Shown here: piece by piece, positions 22,771-33,390 of the stretch | Layout: each line of letters begins with the position of its first letter | Position numbering within the stretch: the first letter of the stretch is position 1 | DNA from: Gracilaria vermiculophylla | Lineage: Eukaryota; Rhodophyta; Florideophyceae; Gracilariales; Gracilariaceae | Assembly: GCA_019155205.2 (NCBI GenBank) | Contig: JAHNZQ020000049.1 | Coordinates: forward strand, 2,182,307 to 2,246,306 | Reading direction: 5' to 3' | DNA: 64,000 bases | Notes under the pieces: generated by a model | Databases searched by the model: none | What the model was told of the DNA's origin: nothing | Seen by the model: the letters and a program-made list of their open reading frames with translations, nothing else | Made by a program: the position numbers and the translations under genes

Positions 22771-22985
22771 TACAGTGCGTTTCAAAAACATATTACCCCT
22801 CAAAAGTGCCCCAAAACTGTACTGTAGGCTAGATATTGCACATAGTCTATGTAGAATCGTTTCAAAAAGATATGTACACCTTCTTCTTTCTAGTAAAAAT
22901 GGCTCGAGGCCCGCCACTTTCCAAGCAAGAACAGCTTCTAATCGTTAAGTTGAACGCCGAGAAGCAATCTAACAGTGCTATCCAA
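22771..22985 (+). mobile_element. 5' end of a Tc1/mariner-like transposon
   Basis: After a TA target the sequence begins CAGTGCGTTTCAAAAAC, the typical start of Tc1/mariner inverted repeats. A direct repeat of the inner part (CGTTTCAAAAA then ATAT) recurs exactly 80 bp further in (22778 and 22858), as in elements with paired transposase-binding sites. At 22899 an ATG opens MARGPPLSKQEQLLIVKLNA, which reads like the first helix-turn-helix of a Tc1 transposase. The coding similarity stops near 22985, where LINE sequence begins. No catalytic domain or right end follows in place. Confidence 0.65.
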
Positions 22986-25900
22986 TCCAATCGACGACCA
23001 GTGGGTAGGGGACAAGGAGAACGAGATGTTAGTGAACTTTATAACAGCAGCGGCAGAGAAAGCAGTTCCCAAAGGTAGGATGCGCCGTCGCACACCATGG
23101 TGGTGCGATGAGGCGTCTGTAGCAATCCAAGCTCGGGAAATTGGCTTGGCACAGTGGTGCTTGAATCAATCAAAGAAGGCTGCAACAAACCTGCAGAACA
23201 CAAGACGAGAAACGGCAAAGACAATAGATAGACTAAAACGAGAGAGCTGGAGAAAGTTCGTTTCCGGGCTGCAGCCACACTCTGACGACTACAAGCTATG
23301 GAAGATAATAAAGGCCATGAACACAAGCCGCGCACGATCGACATCAATTTTTCCTCCCGGCGGCGAAGCATGGTCAGACATGAAGCGGGCAAGATGGTTT
23401 CTCCGAAAAAAATTAGAAGGCCAGGACATTCGGAAAACATCACGTTCACTAAAATCGATACCGACGAGCCTTGGACATTTACAGGGAAAACTCAAAGCGA
23501 GAGACACCGGCCGTCTTCGAAATGACACAACTCAAAAATGGGCTGCAGGACATGAACGAGAGACGTGCAGCCGGCCCCTACGGAGTTGAAATAGTATTCT
23601 TACGTCGACTTCCCGAAACTGCCCGGTCCCGCCTTCTCCACCTCATCAACAGGACACACAGAGTGGGCGTCACGCCGAGCAGCTCGAGAACGGCCACGCT
23701 AGTTCCCATCCCAAAGCCGGAAGCGCGAAGAAAGTTCAGGCCTATCTCCCTAACACCAGTGATATACAGAGCCGCCCAGCAGTTAGTGAATAAGGTATCA
23801 ATGCGGTGGCTTGAACCTAAACTTCCACCCCAGCAATTCGGCATTCGCATGAACAGAATCACAGAAGAACATGTAGCCGCCATGACGGAAGGCATCACAA
23901 GTGGTTGGAATCAACGAAAGCTGTCTTTAGCAGCCTTCTGCTATATCTCTAAAGCCTACGACCGCGTCCCACATCATCTGCTGTTTGCGAAACTCAAAGC
24001 CTTGAAGTGTCTTGCACCTCTTTTGAGGTGGCTACGATCCTTTGTAACGGACAGGAGGTGGAAATTCAGATGGAACACGGGTATTAGTGCTAAAGCGCTA
24101 ATACTTCAGGGTCTTCCCCGGGGTAGTACGCTGTCACCGGCCTTTTGGATAGCTTCTGTACTAGAACTGCCCTCCAGAATCACGCAGACAGTACAGAATG
24201 TGGAGCCCAACCTCTTTGCAGTCAACACCACCGTATGGACAACTGCAGGACGTCCAGAAGAATATCAAAGAAGGCTGCCGGACACATTAATCGCTCTCGA
24301 ATCCTACTGTGCAGAGAATGGCATACTAATGAATCCATCAAAAACAGTACTAGTTCTCTTCACCCTAAGCCGGTGGCAAGCCAAGAAGGAAATATATGCT
24401 GTCCGATTTGTGGGCGATACTGTTGTATTGAGCGAATGTGCACGGTTTCTAGGGGTCCTCCTGGACTCCCGCCTAGACTTCAAGACACATATTGACCTCA
24501 TTGCCGTAAGATATAAGAGATGAAACAATCTCATGTGCTGCTTAACACGCCGGTCGTGGGGCGCGGAGTGGGACATGATGGACACTGTGCGAGTGGGGTT
24601 TGCAGAGCCACTTGCATCATATGTGGCAGGACCTGTTATACTAACTGCAATCAGGTCCGGATTCGATTCAATCGAGTTCCAACGGAACGAGGCGGTACGC
24701 ATTCAAACCAGATGCTTACGATCGACAACTGTACCCATACTTTGGGAACTCGCTCAGCTTCGAAAAATAGAGGAAATCGACAAGACGAAATCGGCGGTGC
24801 TTACCGATAAAACGATGAGACAGGTCAGCACTACTCTGCTGAAGACAAAGCTCTTCTGCCACGTACAACGAGGATTTCGCAAACGCAGATCCACATTGAA
24901 ACGCGTCGCTGAGATATATCTGGCACAGAAACGCATTCTGCAACTTTAATACCGCGAGCGATTGCCGAACGAGGTTGGGCTTCTACCCCTGAAACACATA
25001 AAGTTCGAATGCACGCCATTCAGTAAAGATGACCCGCCGGAAGAAAAAGCCACAGCCACACGCTTGTTGATCCTAAGCTTACCTAAGGGAGACTGGGACA
25101 TCTGGTGTGACGGATCTATTGGAAATTATAAAGTAGACGCGGCTGACTGATCGAAGAGAGTAGCTGTCTGTTGGGACTATGGATGGTTTGCAGGAACTTC
25201 AAACTACATTTCTAGCGTAGCACCAAACGACCCATGCGTTGAATAACTTCTTAAGAGACAGAGAACTGTACCAATCATGTGGGTCCACTACGATGACAGT
25301 TAAAAAATGACGTAAAAGATGGAGAACGAAACCTCTACCATTGATTTAGACGGACATTTCTTAGAAGTCTAAATTCTCCCACAGGTTACGGTTAGATCAG
25401 GAGCGTATAAAATATGGCGAAAGGATTCACTGGTAACGGAAACAGAAATGGTGCCTTCCGGTGTCGATGTTCGCTCCTACACAGCAGAGATTCGGGAAAT
25501 GGATGCAGCCTTTGACAAAATCAGTGAGGAAATCGAGAAGTTCATTAGGATCTCTACGGACTCGTTCGCACTCGTTGAAGGGCTTGAAGGGAATTTTCAT
25601 TTTCAGTGCACTGGATTGCAACGTTTAGCTTCCAAGCTTCACGCACTAGGCAATCGATGCGAGATGTATTTTATTTGGGTTCCCAGCCACTGTGTTACAG
25701 CGCAAGACGAGCTCGCCAACACACTTGCAAAGTCTGGATTGGAGCTGCCGCTGGAACAGCAACTGGCCGTGCTGGTGGATTTCGCGGACGTCAAATCCCA
25801 TCCAAGAAAAAGAGCAAGACCAAAAGTGTTTTAAGGAGTCAAGCGGAGCACGAGGCAGGAGAGGCAAGAACAGTAGAATTAATGCTCGCCCAGTTCGCCA

Positions 25901-26256
25901 TGAAGCATGTCCTTTCCCTATATCCAGTGGGTTCCTATCATAATAAGAAAGTAGTTCGTTGCGAGTGCAGCACAGCAGCCGAGAAAAATGTAGATCACGT
26001 TCTGTTCAGGTGTCCGTTCACTATCGGATCCCGCCGCAATGAACTCCCCGCCGTCCGAGAAGGAGAAGACAAATCGCTTTTAGAAATGAATAGAACATGG
26101 CCGTCAACGTTTTTGGCCTTCTTTAAGAGAGAGAAATACCAGTATTCAGATAGATCTCCTACCGCTTCGGAATCAAAAGCGATAGAACATAGTAAAGAAG
26201 AAGAAGAAGATATATTATTAAACTGCCGTGACGCACAACGTTCCTTGTACACATAG
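22986..26256 (+). mobile_element. dead non-LTR retrotransposon (LINE) with RNase H
   Basis: The order is pre-RT region (WWCDEASVAIQ, about 23090-23280), reverse transcriptase (23471-24523: KFRPISLTPV, YDRVPHHLL, GLPRGSTLSPAFW), post-RT region (RRSWG, to 24949), RNase H (IWCDGSI near 25100; IWVPSH near 25675) and a C-terminal CxCx9Hx4C knuckle near 25965. The RT catalytic FADD-type motif is FAVN, so both aspartates are lost. Lesions include a frameshift near 23500, an in-frame TGA at 24521-24523 and a frameshift near 25830. The endonuclease domain is missing at the 5' end, the common 5' truncation. The clade resembles I/ingi-type elements carrying RNase H; that placement is tentative. Confidence 0.85.
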
Positions 26257-26948
26257 TGAAAGAGAATTTATATTACCACTGTACGAGTTTCCTCAACAGA
26301 CGTTTAATGTTAATTTCAATCAATGATACCTAGTAACCGCCAGTTGTTTATGCTATATTCTACTTTAAAGATTTTGATAGATACCTTGCCAGTAATGTCA
26401 TGTTTAACAGTGATTGTTTTTCATTCAAAACAAAACATGAGCAGTACTCGCTAGATATTTTTCTGCAGCAATATTCTTCATTCATTTTTCTTCTTAAAAG
26501 CGGCTCATAAACGTTTTACATGCACCAAAAGCATGGACAGAAAAAAAAAACTTTTATTTTGAAACAAGAATGAGGACCATCCTTTTTTGCTGAAAACGCT
26601 GGATCTATACTTGATATTAATCTTTTATTCATTTCAAATAGATAAGCCCTTATTTTAAGAAAAGATTCATGTAGATGTTTTGCTTTGCTTAGGAATGTGT
26701 TTTATCTATTAGAGAATTAACGCAAGAAATAGTTCGTTAGTAGGTGAATAGAACCATGCGACCCGCATTGCAGTGTGTGACGTGTCAAGGACATTAGTGA
26801 AGTCTGCCATTCTGAGTTAGTAAAGAATGCGTCAATAGTGAAGCAACGTGAGACTCAAGAAAACGCGCGCATTTGAGAATCCACGCTCTCTCCATGAGCA
26901 TTTCACCACGCTCCTCGCACAACATGCACCCCCCCCACACCCATATCT
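26257..26948. other. AT-rich stretch without gene
   Basis: It follows the LINE 3' end (which includes an AAG-rich run near 26190-26210). No domain, TIR or RNA gene recognised. Confidence 0.5.
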
Positions 26949-27565
26949 ATGGATATCCCATTTACCCCATCTTTTGAAGACCATCAATCACAACCACCGC
27001 CTAAAGAGCCCCAGACAAATCCTGTCAGTGTTGCATTGCAAACCTCACCAAAGCCGCCAAAAAGCAGATGCCGTTTATCGAATGAAATGACATCCCCATC
27101 TTGCGCAAGGTTGCTGCTGCAAAAGCAAGTATTGCACCTTATGGTGGAACCAGAGCGCGTTTTGAAATTTTGGCCGCAAAAGTGAATGGTTCCAAACGAA
27201 TCAAGCATGCAGTTACATGGAAGTCTATTCAAGACAAATATAAACGTTTGAAAGACCGCTTTGACAGAAACGATGCTATTGAAGCGAAGCTGAACGGTGT
27301 TGGGGGTGAAATTAGAGAGCTTGAGGAACTGCTGGCAGTGATAAAGGAGGCTCGTGATGATCTAGTCAAAATACGGGAAGATAAGAAAAGGAAACAAAAC
27401 GAAACGGAAAAAAAGAAGGAGCTTCAAGGAGCGTTTATTCGTCAGCGTGCTACCCATCGAAGGGACTCCGATAACAGCGACAACGGATCAGAAGCCCAAG
27501 GCCAATTCCAGGCAAAGAAGGCGAGAACTAGTTGGTCGCCAGCCTCAATCTCCATAGTGGACTAA
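26949..27565 (+). pseudogene. Myb/SANT-like accessory gene of a PIF/Harbinger element, frameshifted
   Basis: The ATG at 26949 opens a Pro-rich N-terminus (DHQSQPPPKEP) that runs towards RCRLSNEM. The sequence then continues in another frame from about 27090 as DIPILRKV, APYGGTRARFEIL and VTWKSIQDKYKRLKDRFDR. The frame goes on to a Lys/Glu-rich coiled coil and ends at 27565. The W-S-I-Q and Y-K-R-L pattern is that of the Myb/SANT-like DNA-binding proteins that accompany Harbinger transposases. One frameshift near 27085 breaks the gene. It converges on a Harbinger transposase fragment at 28129-28512, the same arrangement as in the element at 28.9 kb. Confidence 0.6.
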
Positions 27566-28128
27566 AATGCGTCTTTTACGGCTGCTTTTGAGAGGGGAGG
27601 GGGAGCACGCAGATTGCAGTTGGAAGAGGACAGACTGAAGTTGGCGAGAAATTTTTGAGGCCGCGCAGAGGGTGAGGTCCTTGAATCTGGAAGAACGCCA
27701 GCGTGAGCGTGAGGAAGCGCAGAAATTGGACCTTCAAAAGTTTCAGATGATAATGGATGTCGTGAGAGGCCTCTAGTCTCCCGTATACTTTGGAGAGAAA
27801 GACCGGTCGAGTCGTAATACTGACAGCGATGAGCCTGGCACATCGCGGACCGCTGTGCCAGGCTCATCACCACTATCACTCTTCTTCAGGAGTGTACATA
27901 CTGTTCAAGCGAGGGAGGAGAGCACTGAAAGTATTTGGAGATTTGGTTTCCATGTAGGCAAGTTCTAAAGTTGGTGAGAATAATCGCCGTTAGATATAAA
28001 GAGCAGACAGGGGCTTGTAGAACGCGAAGCTTCCGTCTAAAATCCGCCGTACTCTAATACGTCTTCACTTTTTTGAAGAACCATTTCACAGTTATTCTTC
28101 CAGTTGAAATCCTAGCTTTAAACGCAGC
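27566..28128. other. intergenic within decayed Harbinger
   Basis: No coding region is supported. It contains the perfect 15-bp hairpin described at 27828-27868. Confidence 0.45.
27828..27868. repeat. perfect 15-bp inverted repeat (hairpin)
   Basis: GATGAGCCTGGCACA at 27828-27842 is followed after an 11-nt loop by its exact reverse complement at 27854-27868. It lies between the two convergent Harbinger frames. Confidence 0.85.
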
Positions 28129-28512
28129 CTAATTACGGTCTAGATTTGTTTCTTTAAAAGGAACCTGTAGATACTCTCGTTCATTGTATCTACTGTCTAC
28201 ATAGAAGCAGTACTGCATCCCGTTACAGAGCAACGTTGACTCTAACTGTCGACCCATTTCCGACCTTGCGTATAACGTCCAGTCATGCTTTCTTCCCTCC
28301 ACTGGTCCGTACCCAGGAAGCACGACTCTATCAGGGGTCATCACTGTTTGATACTTCAGACTATGAGCTCTTTTTTTTCCTTTGTAGACAATTTTTTGCA
28401 AGCTTTCGTCGTTTGGGCGTGCAATTTTCCATACAGTTCCATCAATAAGACCGATGCAATTATCCAAACCTCCAGTTTTATGAAGTACTGCCTCTGTCCA
28501 AGTGTCTGCCAA
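28129..28512 (-). pseudogene. PIF/Harbinger DDE transposase fragment
   Basis: The minus-strand frame contains GLIDGTVWKIARP (first catalytic Asp block), YKGKKRAHSLKYQ, TPDRVVLPGYGP, EGRKHDWTLY and FYVDSRYN (second Asp block), the order of DDE_Tnp_4 transposases. The N-terminal part continues in another frame past about 28512, and the C-terminal third with the last acidic residue is missing. It uses a non-ATG start in this frame. It belongs with the Myb-like frame at 26949 and is a different subfamily from the transposase at 29068. Confidence 0.75.
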
Positions 28513-28888
28513 TTATATACCATCGTGACATTATTCCTCCAACACATTTTGTGTAACCCTGAGTTATTTCGGTAGTTGGCAATAGCCGCGACTAAACATT
28601 GAAAGTGTGGACCATTTTCAAAGATTTTTTTCTTTTACAACGCTTCCGATTTGAGAAAAAAATTTTTTTATACCTTAAAATTACTTTCTCGCCATTTTTT
28701 TCAAGCTTTCGTAAAGACATGTTCTCCAAACAGAATGTTTTGAATTTTAAAATACCCTTTTTTTCTTTGTTGTCAATTTGAAATTCAAATATAATGAACC
28801 CAGAAGAACTTCAGAATTTTTCAATTTTACTTTGGCGTTAAATATTTCTGGAGAAGCTCGGTCTAACTAGTAAAGCCTACTTGTTTTA
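28513..28888. other. AT-rich spacer up to the Harbinger insertion
   Basis: The first part is transposase-derived in broken frames. The rest is T-rich with no gene. It ends with the TTA target duplication at 28886-28888. Confidence 0.5.
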
Positions 28889-28914
28889 GGCCCTTTCTAC
28901 ACATGGACAGGACA
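28889..28914 (+). repeat. left terminal inverted repeat of Harbinger
   Basis: Starts GGCCCTTTCTACACATGGAC and pairs with 36393-36418 read on the minus strand with a few mismatches. Preceded by TTA. Confidence 0.85.
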
Positions 28915-29067
28915 CGGTGCATTCTGTCTGATATACCCTTGATCCTGGAGATTCCCCATTTCTTAGGACAACTGTTGTCCTGTCCAAAATACCCGGCATT
29001 TTGGGGTCGCTTCAAAGCGACTCCAACCCAAAACCCAAGCTTCGCAACGGCTTTCATCACTATACAT

Positions 29068-30279
29068 ATGGACTCTTATCGCTGTAGATGCTTTGCCGCA
29101 GCAGTTGTGGCTGTACTTGTGACTCAAGAAGACAACTCTGATATTACCACAGTTCAAAGCTTGCTGTCTTTGCACTCTGCTCCTGTTGTGATCCTTTCAT
29201 CTTGCGATGTACGCCGTAGAACACCCGGAAGGGTATGGTCCCGACGCAGAAACTCTCCAACCTGGTTCTTCGCCTTTGCAGTCAAAAGAGATTTCATGGG
29301 CTGCGCGTTCTGGAAAAGTCTTTTCCGAATCACGTACCTGTTATTTCAACAATTGTCGCAAGGACTACGGGCCATCATAGAGGCAAGCAATTCAAAGGTT
29401 CGTAAAGCTCTGCCAGAAGAGATCAAAGTAGCAGCTTTTCTGCTGTACGCTGGCGGATGTACTTGCGAAAAGGCTGCGACACATCTCTGAAAAGGCGCGA
29501 GTACAGTATCTGCAGGCGTGAAGACAATGACGAAGGCTATAACTCAAAAGTACAAAGACGCTGTGCGCTTCCCAACCGAAGAGCAAGATATTGATCTTGC
29601 AATGAATGGATTTGAAATGCTGAGCGGTCTACCCTACTGCGTCGGGACAATTGATGGAACTCATATCAAATGGCTATGTTTCCCTGAAGAACATTACTAT
29701 GAATACAGATGTTACAAAGGATATCCAAGTGTAGTACTGTTTGTGGTGGTTACTGCTAATGAAAGGTTTACTTTCGTCGATATTGGAAAGCCTCGGGTTC
29801 TTGGTGACTCTACAGTATTCGAGCAATCTACATTAAAGAAGAATATTGATAATAGAACATGGATGGGGGACGACATACCAGACTTGGTTATCGCAAACAT
29901 CGCTGTTCGTCCGTACGTAATTGGAGATTGCGCCTTCCAGCTCACCAAACATATGATGAAAAGCTGTACCGAACGTGAGAAAAACGCCAACCCGGTATTG
30001 CGGACGTTGGATAAAGTGGCAAGCACGACGAGGAAGGCAGTAGAATGCGCATTCGGAATGCTCAAACGACGCTTCTGTGTTCTGAAAGATGGAATTCGAC
30101 TGCAACATGAGGACGACATGGTCATATTTATATTCGAATGCGTCGTTCTACATAACTGGAGCATTGACAATGGCGACGACCCGGAGTTTTATTTAACTAC
30201 TGACGAAGACGAAGATCAAGATCTTGTTGTCACTGTGGTGACGACTGCAGGAAAGAGACAAAGGGATGACTTATTATAA
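29068..30279 (+). pseudogene. Harbinger DDE transposase with one in-frame stop
   Basis: From the ATG at 29068 one frame of 404 codons runs to 30279, broken only by TGA at 29488-29490. The N-terminal part has a helix-turn-helix-like segment (EEIKVAAFLLYAGG...CEKAATHL, stop, KGASTVSAGV). After the stop come the DDE_Tnp_4 blocks: YCVGTIDGTHIKW (first Asp), YEYRCYKGYPS, FVDIGKPRVLGDSTVF, VIGDCAFQL (second Asp), ECAFGMLKRRFCVLK and VVLHN. A downstream ATG at 29524 could still start a protein with the catalytic core but without the DNA-binding part. The role is cut-and-paste transposition of the surrounding element. The C-terminus is acidic with a basic end (GKRQRDD). Confidence 0.85.
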
Positions 30280-30315
30280 TATATAACCAACAACTGTAGT
30301 GCAGAGTAGCATGCA

Positions 30316-31029
30316 TCAGAACATATTAACTAAACGTTCCAAAAATGTATTCGTCTTCTCGCGCTCTTCGTTACTTTTCAGAATCTCTGACATCAAAGTC
30401 TCAATTGCCTGTTCTTGCGATTTTATGAATTCGGACAGTAAGGAATCTCGAGAGAGCTTCACGCACTTCCGAGTGCTCGATGCTAGTAATTCCGGGGCAC
30501 TAGCACCGTCATCCGTTGAATACTGCACTGGTGGATCGAAGCGCGCCTTTCCATTCTCCAACTGGTGCATCTGCTCGAAATACTCCGGCGTATTGAAAAG
30601 AAATTCGTCATCACTATCCCTGCCAGATTGGTTGAGTTTAACCATGAGTGCAGAGTATTCCTGCTTTATGCGGGTGAACCTTTTTTTGCCAATCTAAGCG
30701 GTTCTTTTGATGCCATGGCTGCTTTCAGCGAGCTTCACGGCGTCGGTGAAGAAGTCCTTTTGGCTTTTCATATGTTGCTTTCGATCGCCATAGCCAGCTT
30801 GCTTTATCATGGAAAACAAAAGATTAACTGTGTCATTGTCATAGGTCGGTATGATTGGCACACTGTTGGATGGTGCATGGTTTTGTTGGTTTCCTGGCTG
30901 GAATGGTGGGCAGCCTGGTGAAGTGTTTTTTGTTATGCCAGTACTATGTTCACTTAGGGCAATGGGTGGGGCTTGAGATGCCGCGGCAATAGCTGCAAGC
31001 GTGGGGTCTTGTCCTGAGGTGTTTGTCAT
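30316..31029 (-). pseudogene. Myb/SANT-like Harbinger accessory gene with one in-frame stop
   Basis: On the minus strand one frame runs from an ATG at 31029 to 30316, interrupted only by TAG at 30694-30696. The N-terminus is Ala/Pro/Asn-rich. Next come VNLLFSMIKQAGYG and, after the stop, KKRFTRIKQEYSALMVKLNQSG with an acidic block and EYFEQMHQLENGKARFDPP. This matches Myb/SANT-like transposon proteins (the LLNQSGFGWDEE...W..Y...P pattern). The tail is a coiled-coil-like helix (SEFIKSQEQAIETLMSEIL). Such proteins assist the transposase in nuclear import and DNA binding. The frame is also open upstream to the retrotransposon junction and beyond it at 36332-36400, so the 5' leader was split by the insertion. 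Confidence 0.7.
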
Positions 31030-31144
31030 GGCTGCAGCAGAGCTCTGGTGAGATTCGGGTAGGAAGAAAAACTTCTGGTACTGCGAGATGAACGAACGAA
31101 CGAACAGTTTTCCCTGGATCTTCGTTGGCCGGAGATGTGCATAT

Positions 31145-31353
31145 TGTGCCAAATCGCGCTCTCGCTGAGACAAAGACCGGCATTCTTGGGAAGTTGCCTT
31201 CCCCTCCTCCGATCATTCTCCGATCGGGTGCCTTTTATTTTCTCGACTTTCTAATTTGACTCCATCAAATTAGCCCAAGATATCTTGCCGACCACGGCGC
31301 GCTTAATTTTTGAGTACCACTCTTAATTAGAGCTTTGACTTCTATTTGTCACA
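31145..31353 (-). repeat. 3' LTR of the nested gypsy element
   Basis: 209 bp, TG...CA ends, four differences from the partner LTR: C versus G near the left edge and three C versus T. Flanked on the left by CATAT. Confidence 0.92.
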
Positions 31354-31407
31354 GTGCTCAATGAACTAGTTTGTGCCAAATGTACTAAACAACTGAGACT
31401 ATCTGGT

Positions 31408-33390
31408 TCATTCTAGGCTACACAATCGCAAAGCTCTCTGCTTCAAATCAAGCTTTCCAGATGTGCTTAAAAAGTCTTCAACCATTCCAGGTTGGTCCTC
31501 AAAGACTTGATGAAGTGGTTCCCAAGTAAAATCAGTCTCATCAGGCAAACCATCCCATTCTATGAGAATCTCAACACCTGTCGGACCATCTCGAATGTCA
31601 TTCAAGCGTTCGACTTTCTCTATGACAGCCTCATTTTGCTTGATTGCAGACAGTAAGTTGTCATCGACTATTGCTCCATCCAAATTTGTTCTGTATGGCA
31701 GCATACGGCGTACGTGAACAGACTCTTTCTTTTTCGTCACGATGTTTTCTACGGTAAATACCGACTCCGATTTCACCGCAACAATCCGTCTTGGTCCTTT
31801 CCACCTGAACTGGAGTTTTTGTCTACCATCCACAGTCTGACGCACTAAAACAAACGATTCGACCTCTAAACTAGGGAAGTGAACCATTGTCTTCATATTG
31901 TGCTGATGAACCCTATTTCTTTGGCCCTTCGAAACCAGTGTCGCTACATCGCGATGCATGCCCTCTATTGCCTCCTGTAATGCATTGACTTCAATCAACT
32001 GTCGCGCACGAGCTTCACTTGTTGATACTACTTTGGGATACCCCTCCGGTACCCATGCAGACAGCAGCGGACGTTTTGGCTTATGCCCAGTGAACACTTC
32101 GAGAGGAGTCCGGTACACATTCTTCTCTGAGTTACTTCTCAGTCCCAGCCTCTTCAAAGGCGCATGATTAAGTACACTCTGTACGACTTCCGTGACCTTG
32201 TTCCATTCGGTAGGCTTCAGTTTCCACTCGGCTAGCAGCACTTTACAGGCTCTTTGCACCTCACGGCAGATGCGTTCTACAGATCCATTTGCCCAAGGAC
32301 AATATGCCGTAGTAAAATGATGATTGTAATGAAATTCTTCTGACGAACTCTTCATCAGACTGTTCCGAAAATGTGCACCTTGGTCAAAGACTAATGTTTC
32401 CCAACCACTGAACGACGCAAGCCATGTCGATAGTGCCTCGACTGCAGTGATACTGTCTGCGGTTGTCGATGGCCATAGCCAGACAAATCCTGATAGGTCG
32501 TCCCTGATCAATAAAAGGTATTTGAACTCTGATGTACTTCGCCCCATGTGCAAGAAATCGACATGAAGAACTTCGTTTGGGCGTGTGGCGTGAAGTGCCT
32601 GTCCAAAAGGCCTCGCCACGAATGATCCGGCTCTGGACAAAATGCAATAGAGACAGTCTTTCACAAATGCTTTGACGTCTCCTGACAGAGATTTCCAATA
32701 AAACTCCTCGCGGATGATGCTTTCCGTTGCAGTTGCACCCCGATGTCCGCAACTACCACAATGACGAACGACCATCAGTTTGAGCTTGAGCTCAATATCC
32801 TTATCTGGGATCCACATTCGTCCCATGACGCGATACATTCCGTCACTGTCTTTCATCACTTCAGCTTCTTTCTCATAATCCTGTTGAACTCTTTGAATGT
32901 CAGCCCTGCTCGCCCAAACAAAGCAATTTGTCGGAGGAATCATTTGCGTAGATGCAACTAATACGCTGGAAATGGATCTGGCTGAAGGTTTTGAACGGTA
33001 TCCCTTTGTCCATCTGGTCAGCATGTCCGCACAGACATTCCTTTTTCCTTCAATGTGCTCAATGATGTAATCAAATCTTGCTAAATATAAAGCCCATCCC
33101 TGCACCTTGCTGACTATGTGACGTCCCAGGGAAGATTCGTAGGCAGTGGGACAGAATACGAACAAAAGATTGTGATGGTCTGTAAACACTACGCTACCCA
33201 GGCGGCCAAGCAACATGTCGTCCATCTTCTTGAAGACCTGGAATATCGCATAGGCTTCCTTTTCGTACGTAGTCCACCTCTCCTGCGTCTGGTTGAAAGC
33301 ACCACCAACAAATCCGAGTGTTTCATGTTCTTGTGCTTCCAAAGGCCATCGTATATGATCATTAGGTATCTGGGTGACCACACCAGACCA
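31408..33390 (-). CDS. RNase H, integrase and chromodomain of the nested gypsy element
   Basis: A long uninterrupted frame, in the same frame as RT after the TAA. The RNase H remainder has EKEAYAIFQVF and VVFTDHHNL. The integrase zinc domain reads HCGSCGH...DCLYC. The catalytic triad is Asp in LHVDFLHMG, Asp in VFDQGAHF and Glu in WANGSVERI, with the DD35E spacing. A chromo-like C-terminal domain is visible: VEKVERLNDIRDG...ILIEWDGLPDETDFTWEPLHQVFED, with the aromatic residues expected for methyl-lysine binding. Integrases with chromodomains direct insertion to heterochromatin; here the insertion lies in another transposon. The first ATG-like start is at about 33381. Confidence 0.88.
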   Translation of the reverse strand, partial: WSGVVTQIPNDHIRWPLEAQEHETLGFVGGAFNQTQERWTTYEKEAYAIFQVFKKMDDMLLGRLGSVVFTDHHNLLFVFCPTAYESSLGRHIVSKVQGWALYLARFDYIIEHIEGKRNVCADMLTRWTKGYRSKPSARSISSVLVASTQMIPPTNCFVWASRADIQRVQQDYEKEAEVMKDSDGMYRVMGRMWIPDKDIELKLKLMVVRHCGSCGHRGATATESIIREEFYWKSLSGDVKAFVKDCLYCILSRAGSFVARPFGQALHATRPNEVLHVDFLHMGRSTSEFKYLLLIRDDLSGFVWLWPSTTADSITAVEALSTWLASFSGWETLVFDQGAHFRNSLMKSSSEEFHYNHHFTTAYCPWANGSVERICREVQRACKVLLAEWKLKPTEWNKVTEVVQSVLNHAPLKRLGLRSNSEKNVYRTPLEVFTGHKPKRPLLSAWVPEGYPKVVSTSEARARQLIEVNALQEAIEGMHRDVATLVSKGQRNRVHQHNMKTMVHFPSLEVESFVLVRQTVDGRQKLQFRWKGPRRIVAVKSESVFTVENIVTKKKESVHVRRMLPYRTNLDGAIVDDNLLSAIKQNEAVIEKVERLNDIRDGPTGVEILIEWDGLPDETDFTWEPLHQVFEDQPGMVEDFLSTSGKLDLKQRALRLCSLE

